Assembly: GCA_028712845.1 (NCBI GenBank)
Contig: JAQTPO010000005.1
Location: 1-30,550, forward strand
Length of the DNA stretch: 30,550 bases
Direction: 5' to 3'
DNA from: Dehalococcoidales bacterium
GTDB lineage: Bacteria; Chloroflexota; Dehalococcoidia; Dehalococcoidales; Fen-1064
Shown: piece by piece, positions 7,835 through 15,752 of the stretch
Position numbering within the stretch: the stretch's first letter is position 1
Layout: each line of letters starts with the position of its first letter
The notes under the pieces: model-generated
The model's input: only the letters and a program-made list of their open reading frames with translations
Database searches by the model: none
Told to the model about the DNA's origin: nothing
Position numbers and translations under genes: made by a program

Positions 7835-7972
7835 ATGCAGGCTTATTGTGTTAAATGCCGCGCCAAGAAGGAAATGAAGAACGCCAAGGCAATCACCATG
7901 AAGAATAAAAAGCCAGCGACCCAGGGCGTTTGCCCTACCTGCGGCACCAAGATGTTCAGAATCGGCAAGTAA
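7835..7972 (+). CDS. 45-aa zinc-ribbon protein, DUF5679-like
   Basis: The ATG at 7835 follows an excellent GGAGGG site and opens a 45-aa basic protein beginning MQAYCVKCRAKKEM and ending CPTCGTKMFRIGK. C-x2-C pairs at both ends (C5/C8 and C33/C36) make a zinc ribbon. The lysine-rich middle and length match the DUF5679 family of small zinc-ribbon proteins that I associate with Chloroflexota; its role is unknown, with nucleic-acid or ribosome association plausible. It has its own strong promoter, flanking direct repeats and a terminator, so it is an independently expressed and probably abundant small protein. Confidence 0.85.
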   Translation: MQAYCVKCRAKKEMKNAKAITMKNKKPATQGVCPTCGTKMFRIGK

Positions 7973-7993
7973 TAACTTGTTCCTGTGTAGAAA

Positions 7994-8034
7994 ACAGGCA
8001 CCCTCACTTGCGCAGGGTGTCTGTTTTCTTTTTT
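7994..8034. terminator. Bidirectional rho-independent terminator
   Basis: ACAGGCACCCT (7994-8004) pairs with AGGGTGTCTGT (8014-8024) with a single G-U, followed by a T-rich run TTTTCTTTTTT. On the other strand the stem is followed by TTTTCT, so it can also end the ferredoxin-holA transcript coming from the right. Confidence 0.85.
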
Positions 8035-8050
8035 ACTTAATTTTGATTCT

Positions 8051-8269
8051 CTAAATCGTTACGATTTTGATGGCTTTTAACGGGCAGGCGCGTATGCAAT
8101 CAGCACAGGCTTGGCAAATGGATGGATTGGTCATCGGCGGTTCGTGGGGCGCTTCCTGTTTCAGTAATTTGCGAGGGCATGCTCTGGCGGCAGAACAGAT
8201 GCCGTTCTTCTTATCACAACGGTCGGGTTTGCACTTATTAAAATCAACCAGCGCCATCTTGCTCGGCAT
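8051..8269 (-). CDS. Small 4Fe-4S ferredoxin-like protein with atypical first cluster motif
   Basis: A 72-aa protein from the ATG at 8269, which has AAGGA upstream; a second ATG at 8257 (MALVDFNKCK) is also possible. The C-terminal half has a standard C-x2-C-x2-C-x3-C-P motif (CQACADCIRACP) for one 4Fe-4S cluster. The first motif is unusual: C-K-P-x-x-C, then six residues, then a C-x5-C-P pair (CKPDRCDKKNGICSAARACP). The CKPxxC opening resembles the Fe-S domain of ABCE1/RLI proteins more than ordinary ferredoxins. It lies just downstream of holA. An electron carrier role is inferred; the partner is unknown. Confidence 0.75.
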   Translation of the reverse strand: MPSKMALVDFNKCKPDRCDKKNGICSAARACPRKLLKQEAPHEPPMTNPSICQACADCIRACPLKAIKIVTI

Positions 8270-8277
8270 ATTTATCC

Positions 8278-9291
8278 TTAAGTTGTTGCCTGCGCCCGCT
8301 GGCATAGTTCCGCAAGCAGGATATTGAGCGCCAGTTCGTCAGTGTATTTTCCGGTCTTAACAGCGATGTCCGTATCCAGTAATTGCTGGTACACCTGCTT
8401 GATGCGCGGCATCGAATAGCGGTTAGCCTGCTCTAGTGTCTTGCGCACGACATACTCCGAAGCGACTCCCAACCTCTGGCGCATTTCCGCTTCTTTCAAA
8501 CCCTGTCTCTTCAGTTCCCTGACTCTGACAATCAGCCGCATTTGCCGGTAGAGCATCGCCAGCAGGTAAGTGGCAGTGGCTCCCTGTTGCAGTAACTGCT
8601 GGAGCAGAGTTTCGGCTTCACGGGCATTGAATTCCATAATGGCATCTACCACGGTGAAGACGCTGGTCTGTTGCGTGTAGCTCACAACTAATTTGACATC
8701 CTTTTCCTCAATCCGCCGTCCGTAAGCGTACGACACCAGCTTGCTCAGTTCACTTGACATAACCCAGAGGTTACTGCCAATCAGCCTGACCAGCATATTC
8801 AGTGCCGGAGGGGAGATTGTGGCGCCTTCCTGCTCGATATGTTTAGTAATCCACTGGCGGAGTTCGGGGGCTTTGAGTAAAGGGAACGATTTTACTTTTG
8901 CTTTGCCGGAAATCATTTTCAGAAGGGGATTACTGTCTTTGACTCCATTTTCTATCAGTATCAGCACGGTGCTTTCCGGGAGTTTATTCAGGCAGTCCAC
9001 GAAAGTTTCATATCCTGCGGGTTGATGCTCTGTCTTTTTGGTGCTCTTGGAACGATTGGATGGTGTCCTGATGGCGAACCGTTCCAGCAGTCCCTGCACG
9101 ATGACCAGCCGTTTTTCTGCCAGGAATGGCGCCGATTCGCAGACTGCCCTGAGCTCAATAGCGGTAACCTGCCCGCCATCGATGGTGCTGGTATTGGTGG
9201 GAAGCATTTCAGTATCGCCGATAGCCTTTTTGATACTATCTAATTCGCGGGCGATGGAGTAGTCGTCTTCTCCCGATAGTATGTATAGCAA
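8278..9291 (-). CDS. holA: DNA polymerase III subunit delta
   Basis: A 337-aa protein with the HolA architecture. It has an N-terminal degenerate AAA-like domain (MLYILSGEDDYSIARELDSIK, and FLAEKRLVIVQ), a middle part with the typical LIRLVGSNLW-like pattern (MLVRLIGSNLWVMSSELSKL), and a C-terminal helical collar domain ending in DELALNILLAELCQ. It opens the beta sliding clamp within the clamp loader. The frame starts with TTG at 9291, with AAGGAAA six bases upstream; no better ATG is available. The ferredoxin-like gene follows 8 bp after its stop. No other clamp-loader gene is nearby. Confidence 0.9.
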   Translation of the reverse strand: MLYILSGEDDYSIARELDSIKKAIGDTEMLPTNTSTIDGGQVTAIELRAVCESAPFLAEKRLVIVQGLLERFAIRTPSNRSKSTKKTEHQPAGYETFVDCLNKLPESTVLILIENGVKDSNPLLKMISGKAKVKSFPLLKAPELRQWITKHIEQEGATISPPALNMLVRLIGSNLWVMSSELSKLVSYAYGRRIEEKDVKLVVSYTQQTSVFTVVDAIMEFNAREAETLLQQLLQQGATATYLLAMLYRQMRLIVRVRELKRQGLKEAEMRQRLGVASEYVVRKTLEQANRYSMPRIKQVYQQLLDTDIAVKTGKYTDELALNILLAELCQRAQATT

Positions 9292-9349
9292 TGTCTTTCC
9301 TTTCTAAATCACAGGGAATTAAATCCCCTAAATAAGGTCACCCGAAAAT

Positions 9350-9431
9350 GTCATACCGAGTGAAGCGAAGTATCTAGTAATTATGGAACAAGAGCCTAGA
9401 TTCTTCAGGTACTTCGCATTCTCAGAATGAC
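9350..9431. repeat. GTCAT-CGAG-type inverted repeat element, 82 bp
   Basis: The element begins GTCATACCGAG (9350-9360) and ends CTCAGAATGAC (9421-9431), giving 11-bp inverted ends with two mismatches, and has inner GCGAAGTA/TACTTCGC arms. It fills most of the gap between holA and the carboxyltransferase and touches the latter's stop codon. A related 107-bp copy is at 26858-26964. Confidence 0.7.
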
Positions 9432-11002
9432 TATGTTGGGATGATACCGTGTTTTTTAGCGGGTCTATCTTCCAGTTTATTGCTCACCATTTCCAGAGCG
9501 GCAATCAGCTTCGGTCTGGTATCCGCCGGGTCAATGATGTCATCGACGTGCAGATGTTCGGCGGCGCGGTAAGGGTTAGCGAATTCCTCACGGTACTGGC
9601 GGATTTTTTCCTGAAGCATCTCTTGCGGGTTACCGGCTTTTTCCAGTTCCCGTCTGAAGATGATAGGGGCGGCGCCTTCAGCGCCCATCACTGCCAACTC
9701 CGTAGAAGGCCAGCAGAATACAAAATCAGCTCCCAGGTCTTTACTGCACATACCCAGATATGAGCCACCATAGGCTTTTCTGATGGTAAGAGTTATTTTG
9801 GGCACAGTGGCTTCAGAATAGGCGTAGAGCATTTTTGCACCGTGCCGGATGATGCCTCCCCACTCCTGCTCGGTGCCGGGAAGATAGCCGGGGACATCCA
9901 CCAGATTGATGATAGGAACATTGAAGGCGTCACAGAACCGGATAAAGCGGGACGCTTTGTCACTGGCATCGATATCCAGACAGCCGGCTTTGGACATCGG
10001 CTGGTTAGCGATGATGCCTACCGTTCGTCCATTTAGTCTGGTAAAGCATGTGATGATATTGGTTGCGAAGAGCGGGAACAATTCAAAGTAGTTCTGCTTG
10101 CTGTCATCTCTCTGGTCGAAAATCCGCTCGATAATTTTTTTCATATCGTACGGGCGGCTGGGGTTCGAGGGAACAATGTCAAAAAGCGATTTATCGGAAC
10201 GGTCAGGTTTATCCCCGGAGAGAATTCGAGGCGGCTTTTCGCGGTTACTGGAGGGTAGGTAGCTCAGTAGCTCGCGGATACTCTGGAAACACTCCGTCTC
10301 ACTATTCTCGGAGCGGCACACCACGCCCGACTTTTTCTGGGCGGCGATTGCTCCACCTAAATCTTCATCGCTGACATCCTGCCCGGTAGTGGCTTTGACT
10401 ACGCGGGGCCCGGTGATATAAGCATAACTGATACCTTTAACCATGAAGATAAAATCCATTAGTGCCGGAGAATAGACACCACCACCCGCCGTGGGACCGA
10501 GCATGGCACAGATTTGCGGGATAATGCCCGATGCATGAGTATTACGACGGAAGATTTGTCCGTAGCCTGCCAGAGAGTCAACACCATCCTGAATCCTGGC
10601 ACCGCCGGAATCATTGAGAGCAATGACTGGACAGCCGACTTTCATTGCGCTATCCATGATATTACAAATCTTTTTTGCCTGTGTCTCTGCCATCGTGCCG
10701 CCCATACTGGTGAAATCCTGAGCGTAGATATAGATTTTTCTGCCATCGATTTCACCGTAGCCAGTCACAACACCATCTGCCGGAACATCTTCGTAAGAGC
10801 CGTTGTTCCGGCTGCGCGCGAACATACCGGTTTCATTAAATGTCCCCTTGTCCAGAAGCGCCGCGATGCGCGCTCGGGCGGATAGTTTGCCTTTCTTCTC
10901 CTGGGCGGCAAGCCGTTCCTTACTGCCCATTTCCGTTATCTTTTGGCGTCTTTCTTTAAGGTCTGAGAGCTTTTTATCTTTTAAATCTTTGTCTTCACTC
11001 AT
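9431..11002 (-). CDS. Acyl-CoA carboxylase carboxyltransferase (beta) subunit
   Basis: A 523-aa protein of the biotin-dependent carboxyltransferase family, near the usual 510-530 aa of PccB/MmdA proteins. The N-terminal crotonase-like half has the oxyanion segments NDSGGARIQDGVDSLAGYG and GPTAGGGVYSPALMDF. The C-terminal half has VPGYLPGTEQEWGGIIRHGAK and the conserved RKAYGGSYLGMCSKDLGADF. It moves carboxylate between carboxybiotin and an acyl-CoA such as propionyl-CoA. No biotin carboxylase or carrier gene is nearby, so the complex (propionyl-CoA carboxylase, methylmalonyl-CoA decarboxylase or another) cannot be settled. GAGGG precedes the ATG. The 109-aa Cys protein lies 26 bp upstream. 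Confidence 0.9.
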   Translation of the reverse strand: MSEDKDLKDKKLSDLKERRQKITEMGSKERLAAQEKKGKLSARARIAALLDKGTFNETGMFARSRNNGSYEDVPADGVVTGYGEIDGRKIYIYAQDFTSMGGTMAETQAKKICNIMDSAMKVGCPVIALNDSGGARIQDGVDSLAGYGQIFRRNTHASGIIPQICAMLGPTAGGGVYSPALMDFIFMVKGISYAYITGPRVVKATTGQDVSDEDLGGAIAAQKKSGVVCRSENSETECFQSIRELLSYLPSSNREKPPRILSGDKPDRSDKSLFDIVPSNPSRPYDMKKIIERIFDQRDDSKQNYFELFPLFATNIITCFTRLNGRTVGIIANQPMSKAGCLDIDASDKASRFIRFCDAFNVPIINLVDVPGYLPGTEQEWGGIIRHGAKMLYAYSEATVPKITLTIRKAYGGSYLGMCSKDLGADFVFCWPSTELAVMGAEGAAPIIFRRELEKAGNPQEMLQEKIRQYREEFANPYRAAEHLHVDDIIDPADTRPKLIAALEMVSNKLEDRPAKKHGIIPT

Positions 11003-11028
11003 TTACTGTTCCCTCGCAGTATTCCTAA

Positions 11029-11358
11029 TTACGGTTTGGAGCTATCGTTTTTTTCTTCTTTGCCCCAGGATTGCATTACTTTCTTGATTTGCTGGGCGAG
11101 TTCCGGGCTATTGCGCAGGCGTTCGATGAAAATGGGGCAACCTTCCAGCAGTGAGTTCTGTGCGGAGGTTGCCATACTGGAGAGCAGATTTTGTAAACCG
11201 GCGTCATTCGGCATAGAGGCACTGGCTCCCGGAACCTGCGCCTCGAGCTGACGGCGGAGGTCCTCGGCGGTAAATCTCATCGGCATCACGCAGGATTTAT
11301 ACCATGGGCATTCTTTACACTGTACAACCCCATAAGCTTCATTAAGAATATCGGTCAT
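11029..11358 (-). CDS. Uncharacterised 109-aa protein with a CxxC-x5-C motif
   Basis: The start is the ATG at 11358, preceded by a GGGGGG site; the frame runs open further upstream but without support. The N-terminus has VQCKECPWYKSCVMP, a C-x2-C-x5-C cluster, and a further cysteine follows at EGCPIFIERL, enough for a zinc or Fe-S site. The remainder is helical with a Gln/Ala/Ser-rich middle (SMPNDAGLQNLLSSMATSAQ). I do not recognise the family. It is transcribed just ahead of the carboxyltransferase. TGTACCGG-type repeats lie 20 bp upstream, like those before hrb. Confidence 0.65.
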   Translation of the reverse strand: MTDILNEAYGVVQCKECPWYKSCVMPMRFTAEDLRRQLEAQVPGASASMPNDAGLQNLLSSMATSAQNSLLEGCPIFIERLRNSPELAQQIKKVMQSWGKEEKNDSSKP

Positions 11359-11378
11359 TTTTCCCCCCATAGATTGTA

Positions 11379-11407
11379 TGTACCGGTACTTGCAAAGCAT
11401 CGGTACA
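11379..11407. promoter_or_regulatory. TGTACCG...CGGTACA inverted repeat upstream of the 109-aa gene
   Basis: TGTACCG (11379-11385) and CGGTACA (11401-11407) are exact inverted repeats separated by 15 bases, and TACCGGTA at 11381-11388 is itself a palindrome. The left half matches the hrb upstream motif at 2387-2394. A shared regulator is inferred. Confidence 0.45.
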
Positions 11408-11525
11408 TTAATGCTACTTAATTCTGGGCGTAATATCAAGTGTTGTGAAATCAACGGGGAAAATTGGTTAAGTCTGATTTGGTTGAAAGTGAAATCATAA
11501 ATTTACATGTGTCTCTAACCTTTAA

Positions 11526-11687
11526 TTACACAGCGACCCACCCAATAGTCACGAGATGGAGGGGGAATCCCGCTCTATCTTCTGGAGCTTCGACCCAGAC
11601 ACGACCAGATTCCGTAGTAAAAGAAAATATAATCCACCAAAAGAGAACGTAACCAATAATTTTCAGGTTTCCTAAAAATCCAGTATT
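11526..11687 (-). other. Stop-to-stop reading-frame remnant, no start codon
   Basis: Between the TIGR04076 gene and the 109-aa gene the minus strand has a 53-codon open frame. Its first half is hydrophobic (LKIIGYVLFWWIIFSF) and it ends SGRVWVEAPEDRAGF, then PLHLVTIGWVAV and a stop. It has no ATG, GTG or TTG start and no ribosome site. It may be a fragment of a lost gene or chance; I do not recognise it. Nothing else is seen in 11459-11705. Confidence 0.3.
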
Positions 11688-11705
11688 TTAGTTTTTGGTT
11701 ATTGT

Positions 11706-11972
11706 CTATTTCCTGATGCGTCTCAGTTCAAACACAACCGGATTTGTCGGGTCGGGGCAGGTGACTGTCGTTGTATCCTTGTCTTTTTCCCAGGGGAATG
11801 CTCCGCCTGCCTGTAAAGCCGAAGCGAAGGGGAAAAGTGCGAAGAAAGCCCAGGAACACACACCGGCGGGAACAATATCCCCGATGGTGAACTCATCGCC
11901 AACCTTATGTCCGGCTTCGCAGTGTCCTTTCTGGCTGACTACTTTTGCTTGTACCTTATACCATTCTGCCAT
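11706..11972 (-). CDS. TIGR04076 family protein
   Basis: An 88-aa soluble protein with the family's features: opening W-Y-K-V-x-A-K-V, C18-x3-H (HCEAGHKVGDEF), ICSWAFFALFPFASAL-like middle (VCSWAFFAL), GGAFPWEKD, and a closing CPDPTNPVVFELRRI. Length fits the roughly 85-aa family. The function is unknown; conserved cysteines suggest metal or thiol chemistry. It lies 31 bp downstream of mobA on the same strand. Confidence 0.8.
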   Translation of the reverse strand: MAEWYKVQAKVVSQKGHCEAGHKVGDEFTIGDIVPAGVCSWAFFALFPFASALQAGGAFPWEKDKDTTTVTCPDPTNPVVFELRRIRK

Positions 11973-12003
11973 TGTTCACCTCCCCAACCAATTCCCTATA
12001 TAT

Positions 12004-12636
12004 TTATCCTAAAGTCCGGTCCCGAGGTTTTAATTGGGATTCTCTTGCCGCCAGTTGATTTGCCATATCGATATCAGCCTGAGTATTGATATTAAAGAAT
12101 GATAAGAATCCGGCGTCAAATTCACTGAACCCTCTTTTATTAAGGTGCAGGACGTGCATTTTCTTGAGACAGGCGAAAATACTCAGTTGTTCATTCTCCA
12201 GTTGTTTCTTCATTGTCGGCAGGCAGGATATGGAGTACACGGCGTGCAGAGGCTCAATCTTGCCGCCGGGCCATCTGGGAACAATAGCATCGAAGCTGGG
12301 CAGGAGCTTAGACATATGCTCCAGCAATGATGCGTTCAGAAAGGGCATATCACAGGCAACAACGATATTGGCAATGGTGCGCGAATTACAAAGTCCGGTA
12401 TAGATGCCGCCGAGCGGTCCTTTTTCAGGGTGGATATCCGTTACAATCTCAACAGACTTGATTGATGAGAAACTTTTATTACCTTTGTCAGTCACCAGAA
12501 TGAGCCTGTTTGTAATGGGTTTCAGGCGATTGATGACTCTTTCGATGACAGGTACCCCGCCTATTGTCTCCGTTGCTTTGTTTCTACCAAGTCGCAGGCT
12601 CTTACCGCCAGCCAGTATGATTCCGGTCACTTCCAT
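12004..12636 (-). CDS. mobA: Molybdenum cofactor guanylyltransferase
   Basis: A 210-aa nucleotidyltransferase. The signature LAGGKSLRLGRNK is at residues 8-20, followed by PVIERVINRL and VTDIHPEKGPLGGIYTGL; ACDMPF carries the metal-binding Asp. MobA attaches GMP to molybdopterin to make the guanine dinucleotide (MGD) used by formate dehydrogenases and other Mo/W enzymes. It follows the DUF3786 gene by 6 bp. Its place next to the acetyl-CoA pathway fits a need for Mo/W formate dehydrogenase upstream of Fhs; that link is inference. Confidence 0.9.
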   Translation of the reverse strand: MEVTGIILAGGKSLRLGRNKATETIGGVPVIERVINRLKPITNRLILVTDKGNKSFSSIKSVEIVTDIHPEKGPLGGIYTGLCNSRTIANIVVACDMPFLNASLLEHMSKLLPSFDAIVPRWPGGKIEPLHAVYSISCLPTMKKQLENEQLSIFACLKKMHVLHLNKRGFSEFDAGFLSFFNINTQADIDMANQLAARESQLKPRDRTLG

Positions 12637-12642
12637 TTTTTC

Positions 12643-13275
12643 TCACACTTTCTTTAAATAATTTATTAATCGCCATGTAATAGTCTCGCAGACTATAGTA
12701 ACATCTTCCGATGTCAGATAGTCGGTAATATTGGCATCAAACAACAAATTGGACTCTGCCGCCAGTTCACCATCTCCCTGCCAGAGAATAATATTAATGG
12801 GCACATGGGCAAAGGCATCGATAATCAGTGAAGCATCGCCGATTTCTCCCTGCCTTGCGCTGAGTAGCTTCCCCACACCGAGCAAAAGCGCCGGTTTTTT
12901 TCCGAAGGCATCAATGAGCGGCTTCATAGTTCTCTTGATAAACGTGGGATAATAGACCAGTCCGCCGGGCAAGTCGCGGTAAGTAATCTGTTTGCCTGTC
13001 GGCGGTGTGTCGTTTGCCTGTGTAAAGTAGTGCAATATGAGTATTTTATCACGCAGAGGAACAGGTTGATGACTATCAACAAAGGCAACCCCGGCAGATG
13101 AGCTGTTTATTCGGTAAATTTCATTGAGGTAGTGAAGAGTGATAGTCTCCGGAGAATATAATGCGCCGCTTTTCCGGCACTGTTGTACAATGTCAATTGT
13201 TGCAAACCGTTCTTGAGCGATTGTAAGAGCATCATTCAGATTATAAGAAACGGTATGATTATCTTTAGCCTGCAT
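12643..13275 (-). CDS. DUF3786 domain protein
   Basis: A 210-aa soluble protein. Recognisable DUF3786 features are the RDKILILHYFTQA segment, YRDLPGGLVYYPTFIKR, the middle GKKPALLLGVGKLLSARQGEIGD (GEIGDASLIIDAFAHVPINII) and WQGDGELAAESNLLFD near the C-terminus. The function is unknown. The family commonly occurs in anaerobes with corrinoid or CODH/ACS chemistry, and here it sits 147 bp downstream of acsE in the same direction, ahead of mobA. A role in cofactor handling is a guess. Confidence 0.8.
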   Translation of the reverse strand: MQAKDNHTVSYNLNDALTIAQERFATIDIVQQCRKSGALYSPETITLHYLNEIYRINSSSAGVAFVDSHQPVPLRDKILILHYFTQANDTPPTGKQITYRDLPGGLVYYPTFIKRTMKPLIDAFGKKPALLLGVGKLLSARQGEIGDASLIIDAFAHVPINIILWQGDGELAAESNLLFDANITDYLTSEDVTIVCETITWRLINYLKKV

Positions 13276-13422
13276 TTTTATAACGTCATCACATTAATTC
13301 TTTAATTACCAGGCAGGAGTGCAATAAAACTCCTCGATATTTTATCAATATAGCACACTGCAGCCAACTGCCGGATTATTATTTGCCATTGTGTCCAACA
13401 GCTAAAAGTAAAAAAATCAGAG

Positions 13423-14298
13423 TTAGTTCTCCAGCCACGAATGGGAATAGAGAACTTCGCCCAACAGGACTCTGACGGTTTTCACGTACTTTAGCTCCTC
13501 TGTGCTAATTGAGGCGGGGTCAATCTTCTCTCCATCCATTACCCTTTGTACCAGTTTGACCAGCTCGGGTTTTTTTTCACGTGCAATATCCAGTAAAAAC
13601 CGGTCAGAGGCATCGACAATTGCCGAATAGAGGTTGTATTTCATCAGCATCATCAAATAAGTGCGGTTCAAGTAGGGTCTTAGCTTGTTCGGTGCGCCGT
13701 TGGACACATTGGACAGCCCGACGATTGATTTTGCGCCGGGAGCAATGTCCTGTAACATGCTCAAAAATTCCAGGCATGGTTTTACATGGTTAGACTCGAT
13801 ATTGACCGCCGGAGTAACAATAGGGTCGAGCCAGATTTTTTCATTGGGAATACCCATTCCATTAGCGGTATAAAGAAGTTCAGCGGCAATAGCACCGCGT
13901 TCATTCGCATCGCGGGGCAAACCATCTCTGCCCCAGAGCAAGCCCACAAAATCGCAATCGTATTTCAGGACTAAGGGAAGTTCCTCTGCCATACGTGTCA
14001 GGGAAATTGAGTTAAGGAGCGCTTTTCCCCGATGAGTTTTCAGTCCGGCTTCAATGGCAACAGGATTGGTGGTGTCCAGCGACAGGGGTTTGTCCGTGAC
14101 TTTCTGGACAGTATCGACTACCCACTCCATAAATTTATCGCCGTCCTTACGGGCGGGTCCGATATTGATGTCCAGATAATCCATACCGGCTCTGGTTTCG
14201 GCGATAGCCAGTTTTTGAATGCGGCTGGCATCACGTTCACTAAGTGCAGTCCCGATGGATATGGAGACGATGTTCAAATTTTCCCCTATCAGCTTCAT
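13423..14298 (-). CDS. acsE: Methyl-THF:corrinoid/Fe-S protein methyltransferase
   Basis: A 291-aa pterin-binding TIM-barrel methyltransferase. It opens with IGENLNIVSISIGTALSERD and has YLDINIGPARKDGD, DKPLSLDTTNPVAIEAGL, WLDPIVTPAV and SIVGLSNVSNG, the pterin-binding strands of the AcsE/MeTr group. It moves the methyl group of methyl-tetrahydrofolate to the cobalt of AcsCD. GAGAGGAAG precedes the ATG. It lies 8 bp after acsC, the gene of its partner. Its presence makes the methyl transfer bacterial (folate-based) rather than archaeal. Confidence 0.95.
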   Translation of the reverse strand: MKLIGENLNIVSISIGTALSERDASRIQKLAIAETRAGMDYLDINIGPARKDGDKFMEWVVDTVQKVTDKPLSLDTTNPVAIEAGLKTHRGKALLNSISLTRMAEELPLVLKYDCDFVGLLWGRDGLPRDANERGAIAAELLYTANGMGIPNEKIWLDPIVTPAVNIESNHVKPCLEFLSMLQDIAPGAKSIVGLSNVSNGAPNKLRPYLNRTYLMMLMKYNLYSAIVDASDRFLLDIAREKKPELVKLVQRVMDGEKIDPASISTEELKYVKTVRVLLGEVLYSHSWLEN

Positions 14299-14306
14299 CT
14301 TCCTCT

Positions 14307-15653
14307 CTACATTTTCAGACTTCTGAGATAAGCGGGGATGTGAGAGCCCTCTCTGGGGCCTACCATAACTTCCCAGCCGCGTAGTTCCTCTTCCAGCGCG
14401 CCGCTTTCAGAGGCGGAATAACCGGGGATAATCAACTTGTGGTGTTTGATTTTAGTTTCAATGCCGGATTTCTTGACGAATATGGACATCAGGTCGGCGC
14501 CAAATTTGCCCGCCGCCCATGCAGTCAATACCGAAAGCCCTTCCGTATCCATTACCAGAAGGTAACTGGGTACTTTGCTGCTTTCAATTTCACCGGAAAC
14601 AATGAAATATGTCAGGGAGAAGTTTGTCGTAATCAGCACCGGTGAATTCTCGTTGGGATTGCCAATTTCATAGATGCCAGCGGTTGTTGCCAGCGGTCTT
14701 TGCGGGTCGGTGAAGATATTCATTCTTTGAACCAGCAGGGGGAATAGAATTTCACCCTGCAGATCAGACAGGACAACGATACCGGCATACTTGGAGACGG
14801 ACATCGAGGCAACCATAGCTTCTTTCATCGGATTATCGGTCATTTCGCAGGGGAAGACAATCGTGGGATAACCCAGCGGTTTGAATTTCTTCTGTAATGC
14901 CGAACCTCTGATGATAATTTGGTCCTGAAATGACTGTTTGACCGTTCTTGACCCGGAATCGATAACAATATCATTGATACCGGCTTTATTCAAGATAGCG
15001 GCGAGTTCTGTCACTTCCTCAAGATTAGCGCCCTTGACGGTTACCGGACAGGAATTTTCCTTCGCAAGTTTGGCAACAGCTTCGGCATTTGCTCTGGTGG
15101 CGGCATAAAGTAATGGTTTACGATTAGCGCAAATCTTTAACCCTGCCGCCAAAACATCCGGTTTATCACTCATTAGAATAAGAGCGCCCCCGGTAGCTTT
15201 AGCGATTTTCTCTACCAGCACTCCAAATTTTGCCGGGTCGCCGGACTCGCTTTTGACAGCGATGGCATCGGCATGGAGTTTTATCCCGACTCTTTCATAG
15301 ATATACTTGTTGAATTTCTCGACTCTGCTTGCCCATTCACTTTCCGGCATATTATCCGTGACGATGACAGCAATGGCGGTGGGGTTTTCAAACCTCTTTT
15401 CGTGACGGAACATCACCGTCTCACCCCCGACCTTAAAGGCTTTATCACCAATGCCAATAGTTACAGGTCGGATTGGGGGAGCGGATGCCTCAGCCAGTTG
15501 CGCCTTAGCTTCTTCCGAAACGAACGGGCAGGCGGCGAGTTCAGCTTTACCGGCAGCAAGGTTCATGGCAAAGGCGAGGCATGTCGGTATGCCACACTTG
15601 CCGCAGTTAGTCTTGGGTAAAAGTTTGAAAATCTGTATTCCTGTAAGCGCCAT
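14307..15653 (-). CDS. acsC: Corrinoid/Fe-S protein large (gamma) subunit
   Basis: A 448-aa protein of usual length. The N-terminus binds a 4Fe-4S cluster through C17-x2-C20-x4-C25-x16-C42 (TNCGKCGIPTC ... AACPF), which reduces cobalt to Co(I). A TIM barrel follows, and the C-terminal part (TDNPMKEAM..., TNFSLTYFIVSGEIE, DTEGLSVLTAWAAGKF) is the cobamide-binding domain. With AcsD it carries the methyl group from AcsE to the A-cluster of AcsB. GGAG is 9-10 bases before the ATG. A 99-bp gap with heptad repeats separates it from acsB. Confidence 0.95.
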   Translation of the reverse strand: MALTGIQIFKLLPKTNCGKCGIPTCLAFAMNLAAGKAELAACPFVSEEAKAQLAEASAPPIRPVTIGIGDKAFKVGGETVMFRHEKRFENPTAIAVIVTDNMPESEWASRVEKFNKYIYERVGIKLHADAIAVKSESGDPAKFGVLVEKIAKATGGALILMSDKPDVLAAGLKICANRKPLLYAATRANAEAVAKLAKENSCPVTVKGANLEEVTELAAILNKAGINDIVIDSGSRTVKQSFQDQIIIRGSALQKKFKPLGYPTIVFPCEMTDNPMKEAMVASMSVSKYAGIVVLSDLQGEILFPLLVQRMNIFTDPQRPLATTAGIYEIGNPNENSPVLITTNFSLTYFIVSGEIESSKVPSYLLVMDTEGLSVLTAWAAGKFGADLMSIFVKKSGIETKIKHHKLIIPGYSASESGALEEELRGWEVMVGPREGSHIPAYLRSLKM

Positions 15654-15679
15654 TAAATTTAGCTCCTTTCTTAGTTGCC

Positions 15680-15707
15680 AGCTATCAGCTGTCAGCTATC
15701 AGCTTTT
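15680..15707. repeat. AGCT-phased heptad repeat between acsB and acsC
   Basis: Four consecutive heptads read AGCTATC, AGCTGTC, AGCTATC, AGCTTTT. The same 7-base phase is seen at 17982-18008 and 20963-20983, in other gaps of this operon. Confidence 0.75.
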
Positions 15708-15752
15708 TGGTTGTTTTTATCATATCTATCTAATGTCATTTTGGAAGGATAT

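Noticed and set aside
11540..11600. tRNA-like TTCGA string in the gap between the 109-aa and TIGR04076 genes
   Set aside because: No T-stem pairing or acceptor stem can be drawn around it on either strand.
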